From Massilia sp. (lineage in GTDB: Bacteria; Pseudomonadota; Gammaproteobacteria; Burkholderiales; Burkholderiaceae_D), in the NCBI GenBank assembly GCA_025359245.1, contig JANYGW010000005.1, positions 1 through 45,242 on the forward strand: DNA of 45,242 bases, written 5' to 3'. The position numbers and the translations under genes are program-made. Below are positions 9,036 through 16,924 of the stretch, piece after piece; the stretch's first letter is position 1, and each line of letters opens with the position of its first letter. A model generated the notes under the pieces. The model made no database searches. It was given only the letters and a program-made list of their open reading frames with translations, and was not told where the DNA came from.

Positions 9036-9701
9036 TTACTTGAGTTGTTTGAGATATTCTTCGGACAGTTTCTGGAACAGCAGCCGGGTGTCGCCGCGCA
9101 GGTAGGGGCCGATCAACGACAGCACCTGGTAGCAGCCGCGCGCCAGGGCGTCGGCCATGGCCTGCTGTTCGGTGTACTTGCGCGGATTGCGCACGTATTC
9201 GTACGACAGCCAGTAAGTCGCCACCACGACCATATTGGTGGCCATGGCGCTGATGTCGGCGTCGGAGGCCTCCATCGATTTTTCGGTGCGCAGGTCTTCG
9301 CACAGCTGGCGCGCGACCTTGATCTTGTGCGCCAGGATCTGCTTGAAATGCAGTTCCAGCTTGCGGTTGCGCGACAGCAGATCGTTCAGGTCGCGGTAGA
9401 AGAAGCGGTAGCGCCACACCAGCTCGAACATCAGGTGCAGGTACAGCCACACGTCCTCGATGTTCGAGCGGCGCCCCTCGGGCACCGTCAGGATGCGCTC
9501 GATCTCGGCTTCGAACTGGACGAAGATCGAATTGACGATGTCGTCCTTGTTGCGGAAATGGTAGTACAGGTTGCCGGGAGAGATATTCATCTCCTCGGCG
9601 ATCACCGTGGTGGTGATGTTCGGTTCGCCGAACTCGTTAAACAGGCGCAAGGACAACTCAAGGATGCGTTCGCGGGTACGGCGTGGTGCTTTCTGTAGCA
9701 T
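9036..9701 (-). CDS. TetR/AcrR family transcriptional regulator
   Basis: The 221-residue protein has an N-terminal helix-turn-helix (about 10-55) with the TetR pattern TRERILELSLRLFNEFG, then TTTVIAEEMNISPGNLYYHF and K-D at the recognition helix end. The larger C-terminal part (60-221) is a helical ligand/dimer domain with many Trp and Tyr residues, suggesting a hydrophobic effector. It is the first gene of the TetR-TPR-LOG operon and lies 162 bp downstream of a patatin-like lipase gene on the same strand. Its targets cannot be deduced from the sequence. Confidence 0.9.
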   Translation of the reverse strand: MLQKAPRRTRERILELSLRLFNEFGEPNITTTVIAEEMNISPGNLYYHFRNKDDIVNSIFVQFEAEIERILTVPEGRRSNIEDVWLYLHLMFELVWRYRFFYRDLNDLLSRNRKLELHFKQILAHKIKVARQLCEDLRTEKSMEASDADISAMATNMVVVATYWLSYEYVRNPRKYTEQQAMADALARGCYQVLSLIGPYLRGDTRLLFQKLSEEYLKQLK

Positions 9702-9773
9702 GGCGGGCGGTCTTTGTTTTTCTTACACAAGCATAACACTGAATAAGGCCGCAGGAACAGTGCACGGGTCGGA

Positions 9774-9812
9774 GGGGTCAGTCCCCGGTGTTTCCATTGG
9801 GGGTCTGCCCCC
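9774..9812. repeat. GGGGTC/GACCCC dyad elements between patatin and tetR genes
   Basis: GGGGTCAGTCCCC (9774-9786) and GGGGGTCTGCCCCC (9799-9812, 5-bp stem with a TCTG loop) lie 13 bp apart. Related GGG(G)TCAGACC strings occur at 21746-21758 and 32515-32526, always outside coding sequence, so this is a recurrent intergenic element. It lacks a T run and is not a classical terminator. Confidence 0.5.
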
Positions 9813-9863
9813 GGTTCGGAGCCGCCGGCCGCGCATCGGGGCCTGCCTCCTCGCCCCGTCACA

Positions 9864-11075
9864 TCACGACGAGTGCGCCACCTTCAGGTAGCGTTCCAGG
9901 TCGTCCAGCGTCTGGCGCAGCCGGGCCAGCGCCTGGCGCGACGGCGCCTGCTGCACCAGCGACAGGCTGGTATCGCGCAGCACCCCGAGCTTGAGCTTGA
10001 GGCCGTGCCGTTCCAGCTTCGGGCCGATCTCGGCGCGCCGCTCGAGCAGCATCAGGCGCGTGTTCTGGTAGGCCTGCTCGCACATGCGGCGCCGGTTCGA
10101 ATAGCTGAAGATATTCGTGAAAAACAGCTCGGCGTCGTCCTGGTTCGGCTGGAACAGCAGGATGGCGACCTGCGGATGGCTCTTCTCGTAGCTGGCCATG
10201 CCGGAGGCGATGCGCGAATGCAGGATCGAGCGCAGCGTCTGCGACAGCACATCGAGCAGGCCGCCCGAGGACAGCTTGCCGGGCGCATTCCTCATCGGCG
10301 CCAGGCCGCGCGAGTTGTACGGCACGATCGCGTTCACGCAGAACAGCATGTCGACCCCGGCTTCGAGCGCGATCGACGCGTGCATGCTCTTGCGCAGCGC
10401 GCCGTCGACGAAATGGTGGCCGTCGATCTCGACCGGCGGGAACAGGCCGGGCACGGCGGCGCTGGCCTGGACCGCCTTCGAGATCGGCGTGCTGTCCCAG
10501 CCCGGCGCGCCGAAGCGCACCGCTTCGCCGGTATCGAGGTCGGTGGCGACGATCACCAGCTTGTTGCGCAGCTTGCGAAAGTCGTTGGTGCGTCCGGGGC
10601 GCGCGAAGGTCGCTTTCATGTAGCGGTGGATGCCCTCGCCCGACAGGATCCCGGCCGGCAGCGCTTCCTTCAAGCGTTCGAACGACGAAAACACGCTCTT
10701 GCGGTGGCGCGCGTAGTGGAACACGCCGCCCAGCAGCAGCGCGGGCAGCATGGCGGCGCGCTTGCGCAGTTCGGCGCTGGCCGGGCGCAGCAGGATTTCG
10801 GGCTTGAACAGCGCGGCGCCGTCGGCGGTGTCGACGTCGCTCTCGATGAACAAGCGGCACATCTGGTGCGGCGTGATGCCGTTGGCCAGCGCGGCGGCGA
10901 TGATGCCGCCGGCGCTGATGCCGACATAGATATCGGCGTCGTTGACGTCCAGGCCTTCGATCGACTCTTCCAGCGCGGCCAGCACGCCGATCTCGTAGAC
11001 GGCGGCCAGCGGTCCGCCGCCGGCCAGTGCCAGGCCGATCTTGCGCTTTGGGGAATTCGGTGTCGTGGTGCTCAT
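9864..11075 (-). CDS. Patatin-like phospholipase/acyl hydrolase
   Basis: The 403-residue protein starts at ATG 11075. Patatin hallmarks are visible: the oxyanion-hole glycine run GGGP (19-22), the nucleophile elbow GISAG with Ser54, and the catalytic Asp in FVDGALRK (about 219-222). Patatins are Ser/Asp-dyad lipid acyl hydrolases acting on phospholipids or neutral lipids. No signal peptide or TM segment is seen, so a cytoplasmic or lipid-body role is likely. It follows the phasin gene on the same strand but is separated from it by a terminator, so it is probably transcribed on its own. Confidence 0.88.
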   Translation of the reverse strand: MSTTTPNSPKRKIGLALAGGGPLAAVYEIGVLAALEESIEGLDVNDADIYVGISAGGIIAAALANGITPHQMCRLFIESDVDTADGAALFKPEILLRPASAELRKRAAMLPALLLGGVFHYARHRKSVFSSFERLKEALPAGILSGEGIHRYMKATFARPGRTNDFRKLRNKLVIVATDLDTGEAVRFGAPGWDSTPISKAVQASAAVPGLFPPVEIDGHHFVDGALRKSMHASIALEAGVDMLFCVNAIVPYNSRGLAPMRNAPGKLSSGGLLDVLSQTLRSILHSRIASGMASYEKSHPQVAILLFQPNQDDAELFFTNIFSYSNRRRMCEQAYQNTRLMLLERRAEIGPKLERHGLKLKLGVLRDTSLSLVQQAPSRQALARLRQTLDDLERYLKVAHSS

Positions 11076-11097
11076 CTGCTTCTACTCTGGTCAACGT

Positions 11098-11124
11098 AAA
11101 AAGGGCCTGCGCATGCACAGGCCC
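11098..11124 (-). terminator. Rho-independent terminator of the phasin gene
   Basis: Read on the minus strand, GGGCCTGTG and CGCAGGCCC pair around a short loop and are followed by TTTTT. It lies 3' of the phasin gene and before the patatin gene. A second hairpin (11148-11169, 9-bp stem, CGAA tetraloop) sits between it and the phasin stop. Confidence 0.8.
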
Positions 11125-11195
11125 CTGTTCCTACCGTGTCCCCCAGACCTGGCCTGCGAACAGGCCAGGGGTGAAGACTGGGGGATGGTTGACGC

Positions 11196-11843
11196 TTACG
11201 CCGCGGTTTCGGCCACTGGCGCAGCGTTGACTTTGGCGGCGGCTTTTTTAGGCGCTGCTTTTTTCGGTGCGGCCTTGACGACGGCTTTTTTCGCTGCTGG
11301 CTTGGCGGCGACTTTTTTCGCTGCTGGCTTGGCGGCCGGCTTGGCTGCTACTTTTTTGGCGGCTGGCTTGGCGGCGGCTTTCTTGGCGACTGGCTTGGCA
11401 GCGGCTTTTGGCGCGGCTTTGGCGGCCGGGACTTTCTTGCCGGTGGCGGCAGCGACGGCGCGGCTGAGCTGCTCGACGCGGCGGGTCAGTTCCTGGATGT
11501 CTTTCTGGGTCGGCACGCCGATGGTCGACAGGGCGCGTGCGACGCGGTCTTCGAACACTTGCTCAAGCTTGTCCCACGAACCGGAAGCCTGCTTCGAGAC
11601 GCCATCGGCGACCTTGGTGACGGTGTCGGTGACTTCGGAGACTTTGTCTTCGGCCATCGAACGGGTGCGGCGCTGCAGGTTGGTGCCTTCTTCGACCAGC
11701 TTGCTGAATACGCGGCCGCCTTCTTCCTGGGCCTTGGCGAATGCGCCCAAGCCGGCCTGCCAGATCTGGTGCGCGGAAGTACGTACGGCGCTAGCGAGTT
11801 GTTTGTCTTCGGCTTTTGCCAGAGTCTTCAGTTTCTTTACCAT
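11196..11843 (-). CDS. Phasin family protein with histone H1-like C-terminal tail (PhaF-like)
   Basis: The 215-residue protein starts at ATG 11843 with a GGGAG site. The N-terminal 130 residues are an amphipathic helical phasin domain (AHQIWQAGLGAFAKAQEEGG). It is followed by a leucine-zipper-like segment and, from about residue 137, a tail of Ala-Lys-Pro repeats (AAKPAAKK type). This matches PhaF/PhaI-type phasins, which coat polyhydroxyalkanoate granules and bind DNA non-specifically through the tail, helping granule segregation. It is divergent from the fatty acyl reductase gene. The AAKP-coding DNA (about 11220-11420) is low-complexity and could vary in length. Confidence 0.88.
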   Translation of the reverse strand: MVKKLKTLAKAEDKQLASAVRTSAHQIWQAGLGAFAKAQEEGGRVFSKLVEEGTNLQRRTRSMAEDKVSEVTDTVTKVADGVSKQASGSWDKLEQVFEDRVARALSTIGVPTQKDIQELTRRVEQLSRAVAAATGKKVPAAKAAPKAAAKPVAKKAAAKPAAKKVAAKPAAKPAAKKVAAKPAAKKAVVKAAPKKAAPKKAAAKVNAAPVAETAA

Positions 11844-11895
11844 TGTGAGCTCCCAGTTTGTGTGTGATTGAGGTCGATACCTTTTTTGATGAGAC

Positions 11896-11916
11896 CATTC
11901 TAGTGACACATTCTAG
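11896..11916. promoter_or_regulatory. Direct repeat in the phasin/fatty acyl reductase divergent region
   Basis: CATTCTAG occurs twice (11896-11903 and 11909-11916) with a TGACA spacer, a 13-bp period, 53 bp upstream of the phasin start. The 217-bp divergent region (11844-12060) must hold both promoters; the repeat may be a regulator site. No regulator is identified. Confidence 0.35.
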
Positions 11917-12060
11917 AGATCGGATACTAAAGCGATAGAGAACGCCTTCTAAAATGCGCCCAAGGCGCCACAAGTTCGCGCAAGACTCCTTGCCAATCGG
12001 CCATTCCCCTGTAATGATTGGAACATCATTTCATATAACCAGCACAAGGGGGAGACCACG

Positions 12061-14046
12061 ATGCAGTATTTTGTCACGGGAGCGACTGGGTTTATCGGTA
12101 AGCGGCTGGTCAAGAAGCTATTGGCGCGCAAAGGCAGTGTGGTGTACTTCCTGATGCGCGAAGCGAGCAAGGACAAGCTGCCCGAGCTGCTCGAGTTCTG
12201 GGGCACGACCAAGGCGCGCGCGATTCCCGTGTTCGGCGACCTGCGTTCGCCCAAGCTGGGCGTGTCCAAGGACGACATCAAGAAGCTGTCCAAGACGATC
12301 GACCATTTCTTCCACCTGGCCGCCATCTATGACATGAGCGCCGACGCCGAAGACCAGATCGCGGTCAACGTCGAAGGCACGCGCAGCACGGTGGACCTGG
12401 CCAACGCCATCCACGCCGGCTGCCTGCACCACGTCAGCTCGATCGCCGCGGCCGGCATGTACGAAGGGATCTTCCGCGAAGACATGTTCGACGAAGCCGA
12501 AGGCCTGGACAATCCGTATTTCGCGACCAAGCACGAATCCGAGAAGATCGTGCGCGCGGACACCAAGGGCGCGTTCCGCGTGTACCGCCCCGGCCTGGTG
12601 ATCGGCGACTCCACGACCGGCGAGATGGACAAGATCGACGGTCCCTACTACTTCTTCAAGCTGATCCAGAAAATCCGTTCGATGCTGCCGCCATGGATGC
12701 CGGTCATCGGCATCGAAGGCGGACGCATCAACATCGTGCCGGTCGACTTCGTGGTCGACGCGATGGACCATATCGCGCACCAGCCCAAGCTGGACGGCCA
12801 GTGCTTCCACCTGACCGATCCCGAACCGTTGCGGGTCGGCGAAGTGCTCAACGTGTTCTGCCGCGCCGCGCATGCGCCGACCATGAGCATCCGCATCAAC
12901 GCCGCGCTGCTCGGTTTCATTCCGAAGTCGGTCAAGAAGGGCATCATGTCGCTCTCGCCGGTGCGCCGCGTGCGCGATGCGCTGATGAAAGACCTGGGCC
13001 TGCCGTCCGACGTGATGGGCTTCATCAACTACCCTACCCGCTTCGACAGCCGCGAGACACAGCGCGCCCTGAAAGGCACCGGCATCGCCTGCCCGTCGCT
13101 TGAATCGTATTCCCCTGTCATCTGGGACTATTGGGAGCGCAACCTCGACCCCGACCTGTTCATCGACCGCACGCTGCGCGGCACGGTGGCCGGCAAGGTG
13201 GTGCTGATCACCGGCGGCTCGTCGGGCATCGGCCTGGCGGCGGCGCACAAGATCGCCGAAGCGGGCGCGATCACCATCATTTGCGGCCGCGACGAAGACA
13301 AGCTGGCCGAAGCGAAGAAGGAAATCAACGAGCGCGGCTTCGAGTGCATCACCTACCCGGCCGACGTGGCCGACATGGCCGATTGCGACCGTTTCGTGCA
13401 GGTGCTGATCGAGAACCACGGCGGCGTCGATGTGCTGGTCAACAATGCGGGCCGTTCGATCCGGCGCGCGATCGAGGCCAGCTACGACCGTTTCCACGAC
13501 TTCGAACGCACCATGCAGCTCAATTACTTCGGCTGCCTGCGCCTGACCATGGGCCTGCTGCCGAAGATGATCGCGCAAAAACGCGGCCACATCATCAACA
13601 TCTCGTCGATCGGCGTCTTGACCAATGCGCCGCGTTTCTCGGCCTACGTCGCCTCGAAAGCGGCGCTGGAAGCCTGGACCCGCTGCGCCTCGTCCGAACT
13701 GTCCGACGTCGGCATCAAGTTCACCACGATTAACATGCCGCTGGTGCGCACACCGATGATCGCCCCGACCAAGATCTACCAGAACGTGCCGACGCTGGCG
13801 CCGGAGGAAGCGGCCGACATGATCGCCGAAGCCATCGTCTACAAGCCGGTACGGATCGCAACCCGGGTGGGCGTGTTCGGCCAGGTGCTGCATGCCCTGA
13901 TGCCGCGCGTGGCGCAGATCGTGCTGAACACGACGTTCCGCATGTTCCCGGATTCGGATGCGGCCAAGGGCGGCGACAAGAAGGCGCCGCAAATGAGCTC
14001 CGAACAGATCGCAATGCAGCAGCTGCTGCGCGGGGTGCACTTCTAA
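12061..14046 (+). CDS. Bifunctional fatty acyl-CoA/aldehyde reductase (fatty alcohol-forming, Marinobacter FAR type)
   Basis: The protein has 661 residues, the same length as I recall for the Marinobacter alcohol-forming reductase, and shares long stretches with it as far as I remember (for example PVIWDYWERNLDPDLF and RFHDFERTMQLNYFG). The N-terminal extended-SDR domain has GATGFIG (7-13) and a Y153xxxK157 pair. The C-terminal classical SDR domain has TGGSSGIG (384-391), NNAG (461-464), Ser515/516 and Y529xxxK533. Known enzymes reduce acyl-CoA (or acyl-ACP) with NADPH through the aldehyde to the fatty alcohol for wax esters. The ribosome site GGGGGAG precedes ATG 12061. No wax ester synthase (WS/DGAT) is in the window. 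The divergent phasin suggests a link with neutral-lipid storage. Confidence 0.85.
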   Translation: MQYFVTGATGFIGKRLVKKLLARKGSVVYFLMREASKDKLPELLEFWGTTKARAIPVFGDLRSPKLGVSKDDIKKLSKTIDHFFHLAAIYDMSADAEDQIAVNVEGTRSTVDLANAIHAGCLHHVSSIAAAGMYEGIFREDMFDEAEGLDNPYFATKHESEKIVRADTKGAFRVYRPGLVIGDSTTGEMDKIDGPYYFFKLIQKIRSMLPPWMPVIGIEGGRINIVPVDFVVDAMDHIAHQPKLDGQCFHLTDPEPLRVGEVLNVFCRAAHAPTMSIRINAALLGFIPKSVKKGIMSLSPVRRVRDALMKDLGLPSDVMGFINYPTRFDSRETQRALKGTGIACPSLESYSPVIWDYWERNLDPDLFIDRTLRGTVAGKVVLITGGSSGIGLAAAHKIAEAGAITIICGRDEDKLAEAKKEINERGFECITYPADVADMADCDRFVQVLIENHGGVDVLVNNAGRSIRRAIEASYDRFHDFERTMQLNYFGCLRLTMGLLPKMIAQKRGHIINISSIGVLTNAPRFSAYVASKAALEAWTRCASSELSDVGIKFTTINMPLVRTPMIAPTKIYQNVPTLAPEEAADMIAEAIVYKPVRIATRVGVFGQVLHALMPRVAQIVLNTTFRMFPDSDAAKGGDKKAPQMSSEQIAMQQLLRGVHF

Positions 14047-14065
14047 TACGGACGCGAAGGGCAAA

Positions 14066-14095
14066 AAGAAGCGGGCAACTTGCCCGCTTTTTTTA
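14066..14095. terminator. Bidirectional terminator between fatty acyl reductase and desaturase
   Basis: GCGGGCA-ACT-TGCCCGC (14071-14087) is followed by seven T on the plus strand and preceded by an A-rich run that reads as a T-rich tract on the minus strand. It separates the convergent fatty acyl reductase and desaturase genes. Confidence 0.88.
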
Positions 14096-14130
14096 TTCCG
14101 GATTCGGATAATCCGGTCTGTCTTTTCAGC

Positions 14131-15237
14131 TTACTTCCCCGCAGCACCGGCCCCGGGATCGCGCCCCATCGACTTCAAGAACGTTTGCTGCGATGTGAAC
14201 AGCTGCCGGTAGCCGAGGTTGCGGTAGCCCAGCTGATGCCGCGCCGCCAGCGCGGCGACCAGCGCGGCCAGCGCCGGGTAGTGCCGGTGGCTGTAGGTCG
14301 GGAACAGATGGTGCGTCAGGTGATGGTTCAAGCCTCCCATCAGATAGCCAAGCCAGCGCGGGCGCGGCGTCCAGTCGCAGGCAGTGCGGAAGGCGTGCTG
14401 GTACCAGTCGTGCGGCATCTGGCCATCCTGGCCCGGCTGGAAAAACTCGACCTCGGCCCAATGGGTACCGAGGATGGTCGCCACCAAAAAGCACGAGGCC
14501 AGCATCTGCCCCAGTAAATACGCGCCCGGCACGACCAGCCAATTGATGGCCGTGCCGTGCAGCGCGCACAGCGGCAGCACGAACACCGCCAGCACGTGCG
14601 CCAGCTTCCAGCCCAGGAAAGCGACCTTGCCGCGCCAGCCGGCGCGCCCATGCATGCCGGCCTGCGTAGCGCCGAAACAGTCGGCCCAGTCCGAGTACCA
14701 GGCCAGATACGGCAGCGACAGCGCGGCCACCAGGGGCCAGTACAGATGCTGGTAGCGATACTGCGGCGCCCAGGCCTGGAACGGCGTCTGGCGCAGGAAG
14801 GGGTTAGGCTCGATGTCCAGGTCGTAGCCGTCGATATTGGCGTAGGTATGGTGAAAATGCACGTGGCGGATGGTCCAGAAGTGCGTGTCGATGCCGACCG
14901 CAATGCCGGCGATGCGTACCGCCATCCGGTTCAGGCGCTGCGAACGGAACAGCGCATGGTGGGCGCCGTCGTGCAGCCAGTTCATCGCCAGCAGCATCGC
15001 CGCGAACAGGCTGGCGGCAAACCACAGCGTGAACGGCAGCGCGCCGGCCGAGCGCAGCGCCGCCGTGTAGCAGGCCAGTGCCAGCAGCGCCAGCGCCGCG
15101 CACTTCGCATGCAGCCACGCGTCGGCGAAGCGATGCCCGCCCTGCTCGCGCAGGACCTGCTCGGCGCCAGCGTGCAGCTCGCGCCGAAACGCCGAGTCGC
15201 GGGCCGGCTTGAAGCGCAGCGGCGCCAGGCGCTTCAT
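14131..15237 (-). CDS. Membrane fatty acid desaturase
   Basis: The 368-residue membrane protein has three His boxes of the acyl-lipid/acyl-CoA desaturase family: HDGAHH (about 94-99), HVHFHH (about 125-130) and NHHLTHH near residue 307. Hydrophobic pairs lie between the boxes. Such di-iron enzymes insert double bonds into acyl chains at the membrane. The ATG at 15237 is chosen because it overlaps the upstream stop by 4 bp (ATGA); a longer frame would run into the previous gene. It is the last gene of the seven-gene operon that starts at 20999. Confidence 0.85.
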   Translation of the reverse strand: MKRLAPLRFKPARDSAFRRELHAGAEQVLREQGGHRFADAWLHAKCAALALLALACYTAALRSAGALPFTLWFAASLFAAMLLAMNWLHDGAHHALFRSQRLNRMAVRIAGIAVGIDTHFWTIRHVHFHHTYANIDGYDLDIEPNPFLRQTPFQAWAPQYRYQHLYWPLVAALSLPYLAWYSDWADCFGATQAGMHGRAGWRGKVAFLGWKLAHVLAVFVLPLCALHGTAINWLVVPGAYLLGQMLASCFLVATILGTHWAEVEFFQPGQDGQMPHDWYQHAFRTACDWTPRPRWLGYLMGGLNHHLTHHLFPTYSHRHYPALAALVAALAARHQLGYRNLGYRQLFTSQQTFLKSMGRDPGAGAAGK

Positions 15238-16325
15238 GGCTGTACTGGCGCCAGCAGGCGGCGCAACCCATCCAGCCCATGCGCGAGCAGCAGGCCGAAG
15301 AAGCACCATCCCCAGGCGTCGCGCACGCCGTATAGTCCGCCGATGGCGACCGGCATGCCGATCGCCAGCACGACCCAGCCGACGGCGCCCCAGCGCCGGC
15401 CGTCGGACATGCCGCCGAGCGCGATGGTGGCGGCAAAAATCAGCGCGAACAGCACTCCCCGCTGCACGCCGGCCAGCGCCAGTTCATGGTTGACGTAGTA
15501 AATCACCAGGCCAAACAGGATCACCCCGCCGCTGCCGATGAACAGGTCCGGAACCGCGAACCCGCGCAGCCGGCCGGCCCCCGGAAAGCGCGCGCGGATG
15601 GAGCGGAACATGGCGCCGTTGTTGGCCCACAGCGGATTGTCGCTGCGCGCCATGCCGGGCACGCCGAACTGGAGCGGGATACCGGCTTGCGCGGTCTGGA
15701 AGGTGCCGAACAGCTTGTCCCAGACCAGCAGCGTGCCGCCGAAATTCCTGTCCAGGTAAGCCGGCGCGGTCGCGTGGTGGACCCGGTGATGCAAGGGCGT
15801 GACCATGAACTTGTCGAGTATGCCCGAGCCTTTGACGATACCGTTATGGTTGTAGAACTGGACCGAGTAATGGAACGACGACACCACCAGGAACACCTCG
15901 ACCGGCACGCCCAGCACAGCCAGCACGGCGATGAACGGAAAATTGGTCAGCGACGAATACCAGGAGTTGCGGATCCCCAGCGACAGGCTGAAATGCTCGC
16001 CCTGGTGATGGACCACGTGGACGGCCCAGAAAAAGGGAATTTTGTGGTGCAGCCGGTGCATCCAGTAAAAGCACAGATCCCAGCCGAGAAAGGCAAACGC
16101 CCACAGGGCCGCCAATGGCCAGCGGTCGACCACGTGCAGGCTTGCGTAGCGCAAGACCAGTCCAAACAGGATCACCTCGATCCCGCGCCCGATCCACATC
16201 AGGATATGCCCGGAATTGAGGTTGAAGACCATCTCGCGCCAGCCAATGGCGCTGCGCTTCATGATCGCCATTTCGATCAGCACCAGCGCCAGCATGGTCA
16301 CGAACGACATCGCAAAGAAGTTCAC
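15234..16325 (-). CDS. Sterol desaturase/fatty acid hydroxylase superfamily protein
   Basis: The 363-residue polytopic membrane protein carries the eight-His di-iron pattern: HRLHH, HVVHHQGEH, and later LHHRVHHA, with the typical FYWMHRLHHKIPFFWAVH segment. The family hydroxylates or desaturates sterols, fatty acids, ceramides or alkylglycerols. The C-terminal third (about 260-363) adds several TM helices beyond the catalytic domain. GTG 16325 is chosen as start because it overlaps the PAP2 stop (GTGA). Substrate is unknown; neighbours point to a long-chain lipid. Confidence 0.82.
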   Translation of the reverse strand: MNFFAMSFVTMLALVLIEMAIMKRSAIGWREMVFNLNSGHILMWIGRGIEVILFGLVLRYASLHVVDRWPLAALWAFAFLGWDLCFYWMHRLHHKIPFFWAVHVVHHQGEHFSLSLGIRNSWYSSLTNFPFIAVLAVLGVPVEVFLVVSSFHYSVQFYNHNGIVKGSGILDKFMVTPLHHRVHHATAPAYLDRNFGGTLLVWDKLFGTFQTAQAGIPLQFGVPGMARSDNPLWANNGAMFRSIRARFPGAGRLRGFAVPDLFIGSGGVILFGLVIYYVNHELALAGVQRGVLFALIFAATIALGGMSDGRRWGAVGWVVLAIGMPVAIGGLYGVRDAWGWCFFGLLLAHGLDGLRRLLAPVQP

Positions 16326-16924
16326 GCGGAACGCTCCTGTTGTTTGAATATCCAGGCCGCCAGGGCGCCGCAGGCGATGCCGCTGGCCAGCCCGGCGGAC
16401 AGGTCGATCCACACGTGGCGCCGCAGCGCGATGATGGAATAGCAGATCACCACGCCAAGCGCCAGCACGCATAGCGAGCGCAGCGGACGGGCGCGTTCGA
16501 GCAAGGCCCACACGCACACCAAGGTCAGGCTGCCGTGCAGCGACGGCAGGCAGTTGCGGCTCGAGTCGCCGGCCAGCAGCAGCGCCAGCATGTGCGCGCC
16601 GGCGCCGCCGCCGACGGACGCAGGCGGATACAGCATCGTAGTCGGATACAGCACGAACACCGCGCCGGCCAGCACCGCGCACAACTGCATGGAGCGCGCC
16701 AGCCAGGGCACCCGGGCGGCCGGACCGGCCAGGTAAGTGTACGGTATCAGCACAAAAAACGACAGGTACAGCCAGATCACGCCTGGGTTGTAGGCGATCA
16801 AGCGGTCGGGCGCGGTCTGCGGCAGCACCGCCGCAGGGCCTTCCAGCAGGCCGGTCGAAAAATAGATCAGGCCGACGCAGCCCCAGCCGAGCAGCATGTA
16901 ACGCAGGCGCGCGATCAGATTCAT
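16322..16924 (-). CDS. PAP2-superfamily membrane phosphatase/transferase
   Basis: The 200-residue protein starts at ATG 16924 (ATGA overlap with the upstream stop). It has about five to six TM helices and the PAP2 core motifs PSLH (in NCLPSLHGS) and HxxxD (in RRHVWID). The PSLH form, instead of PSGH, is common in inositol-phosphoceramide-synthase-like PAP2 proteins. Its likely action is removing or transferring a phosphate-linked group on a lipid. In the operon it lies between the adenylation enzyme and the hydroxylase-type protein. Confidence 0.8.
   Translation of the reverse strand: MNLIARLRYMLLGWGCVGLIYFSTGLLEGPAAVLPQTAPDRLIAYNPGVIWLYLSFFVLIPYTYLAGPAARVPWLARSMQLCAVLAGAVFVLYPTTMLYPPASVGGGAGAHMLALLLAGDSSRNCLPSLHGSLTLVCVWALLERARPLRSLCVLALGVVICYSIIALRRHVWIDLSAGLASGIACGALAAWIFKQQERSA

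Noticed and set aside
11220..11420. Short tandem repeat as a non-coding element
   Set aside because: The repeats encode the Ala-Lys-Pro tail of the phasin and keep the reading frame.
12118..14064. Minus-strand open frame of about 650 codons opposite the fatty acyl reductase
   Set aside because: Antisense shadow; the plus-strand protein has two complete SDR domains and a ribosome site, while the minus frame is His/Asp/Arg-rich without structure.
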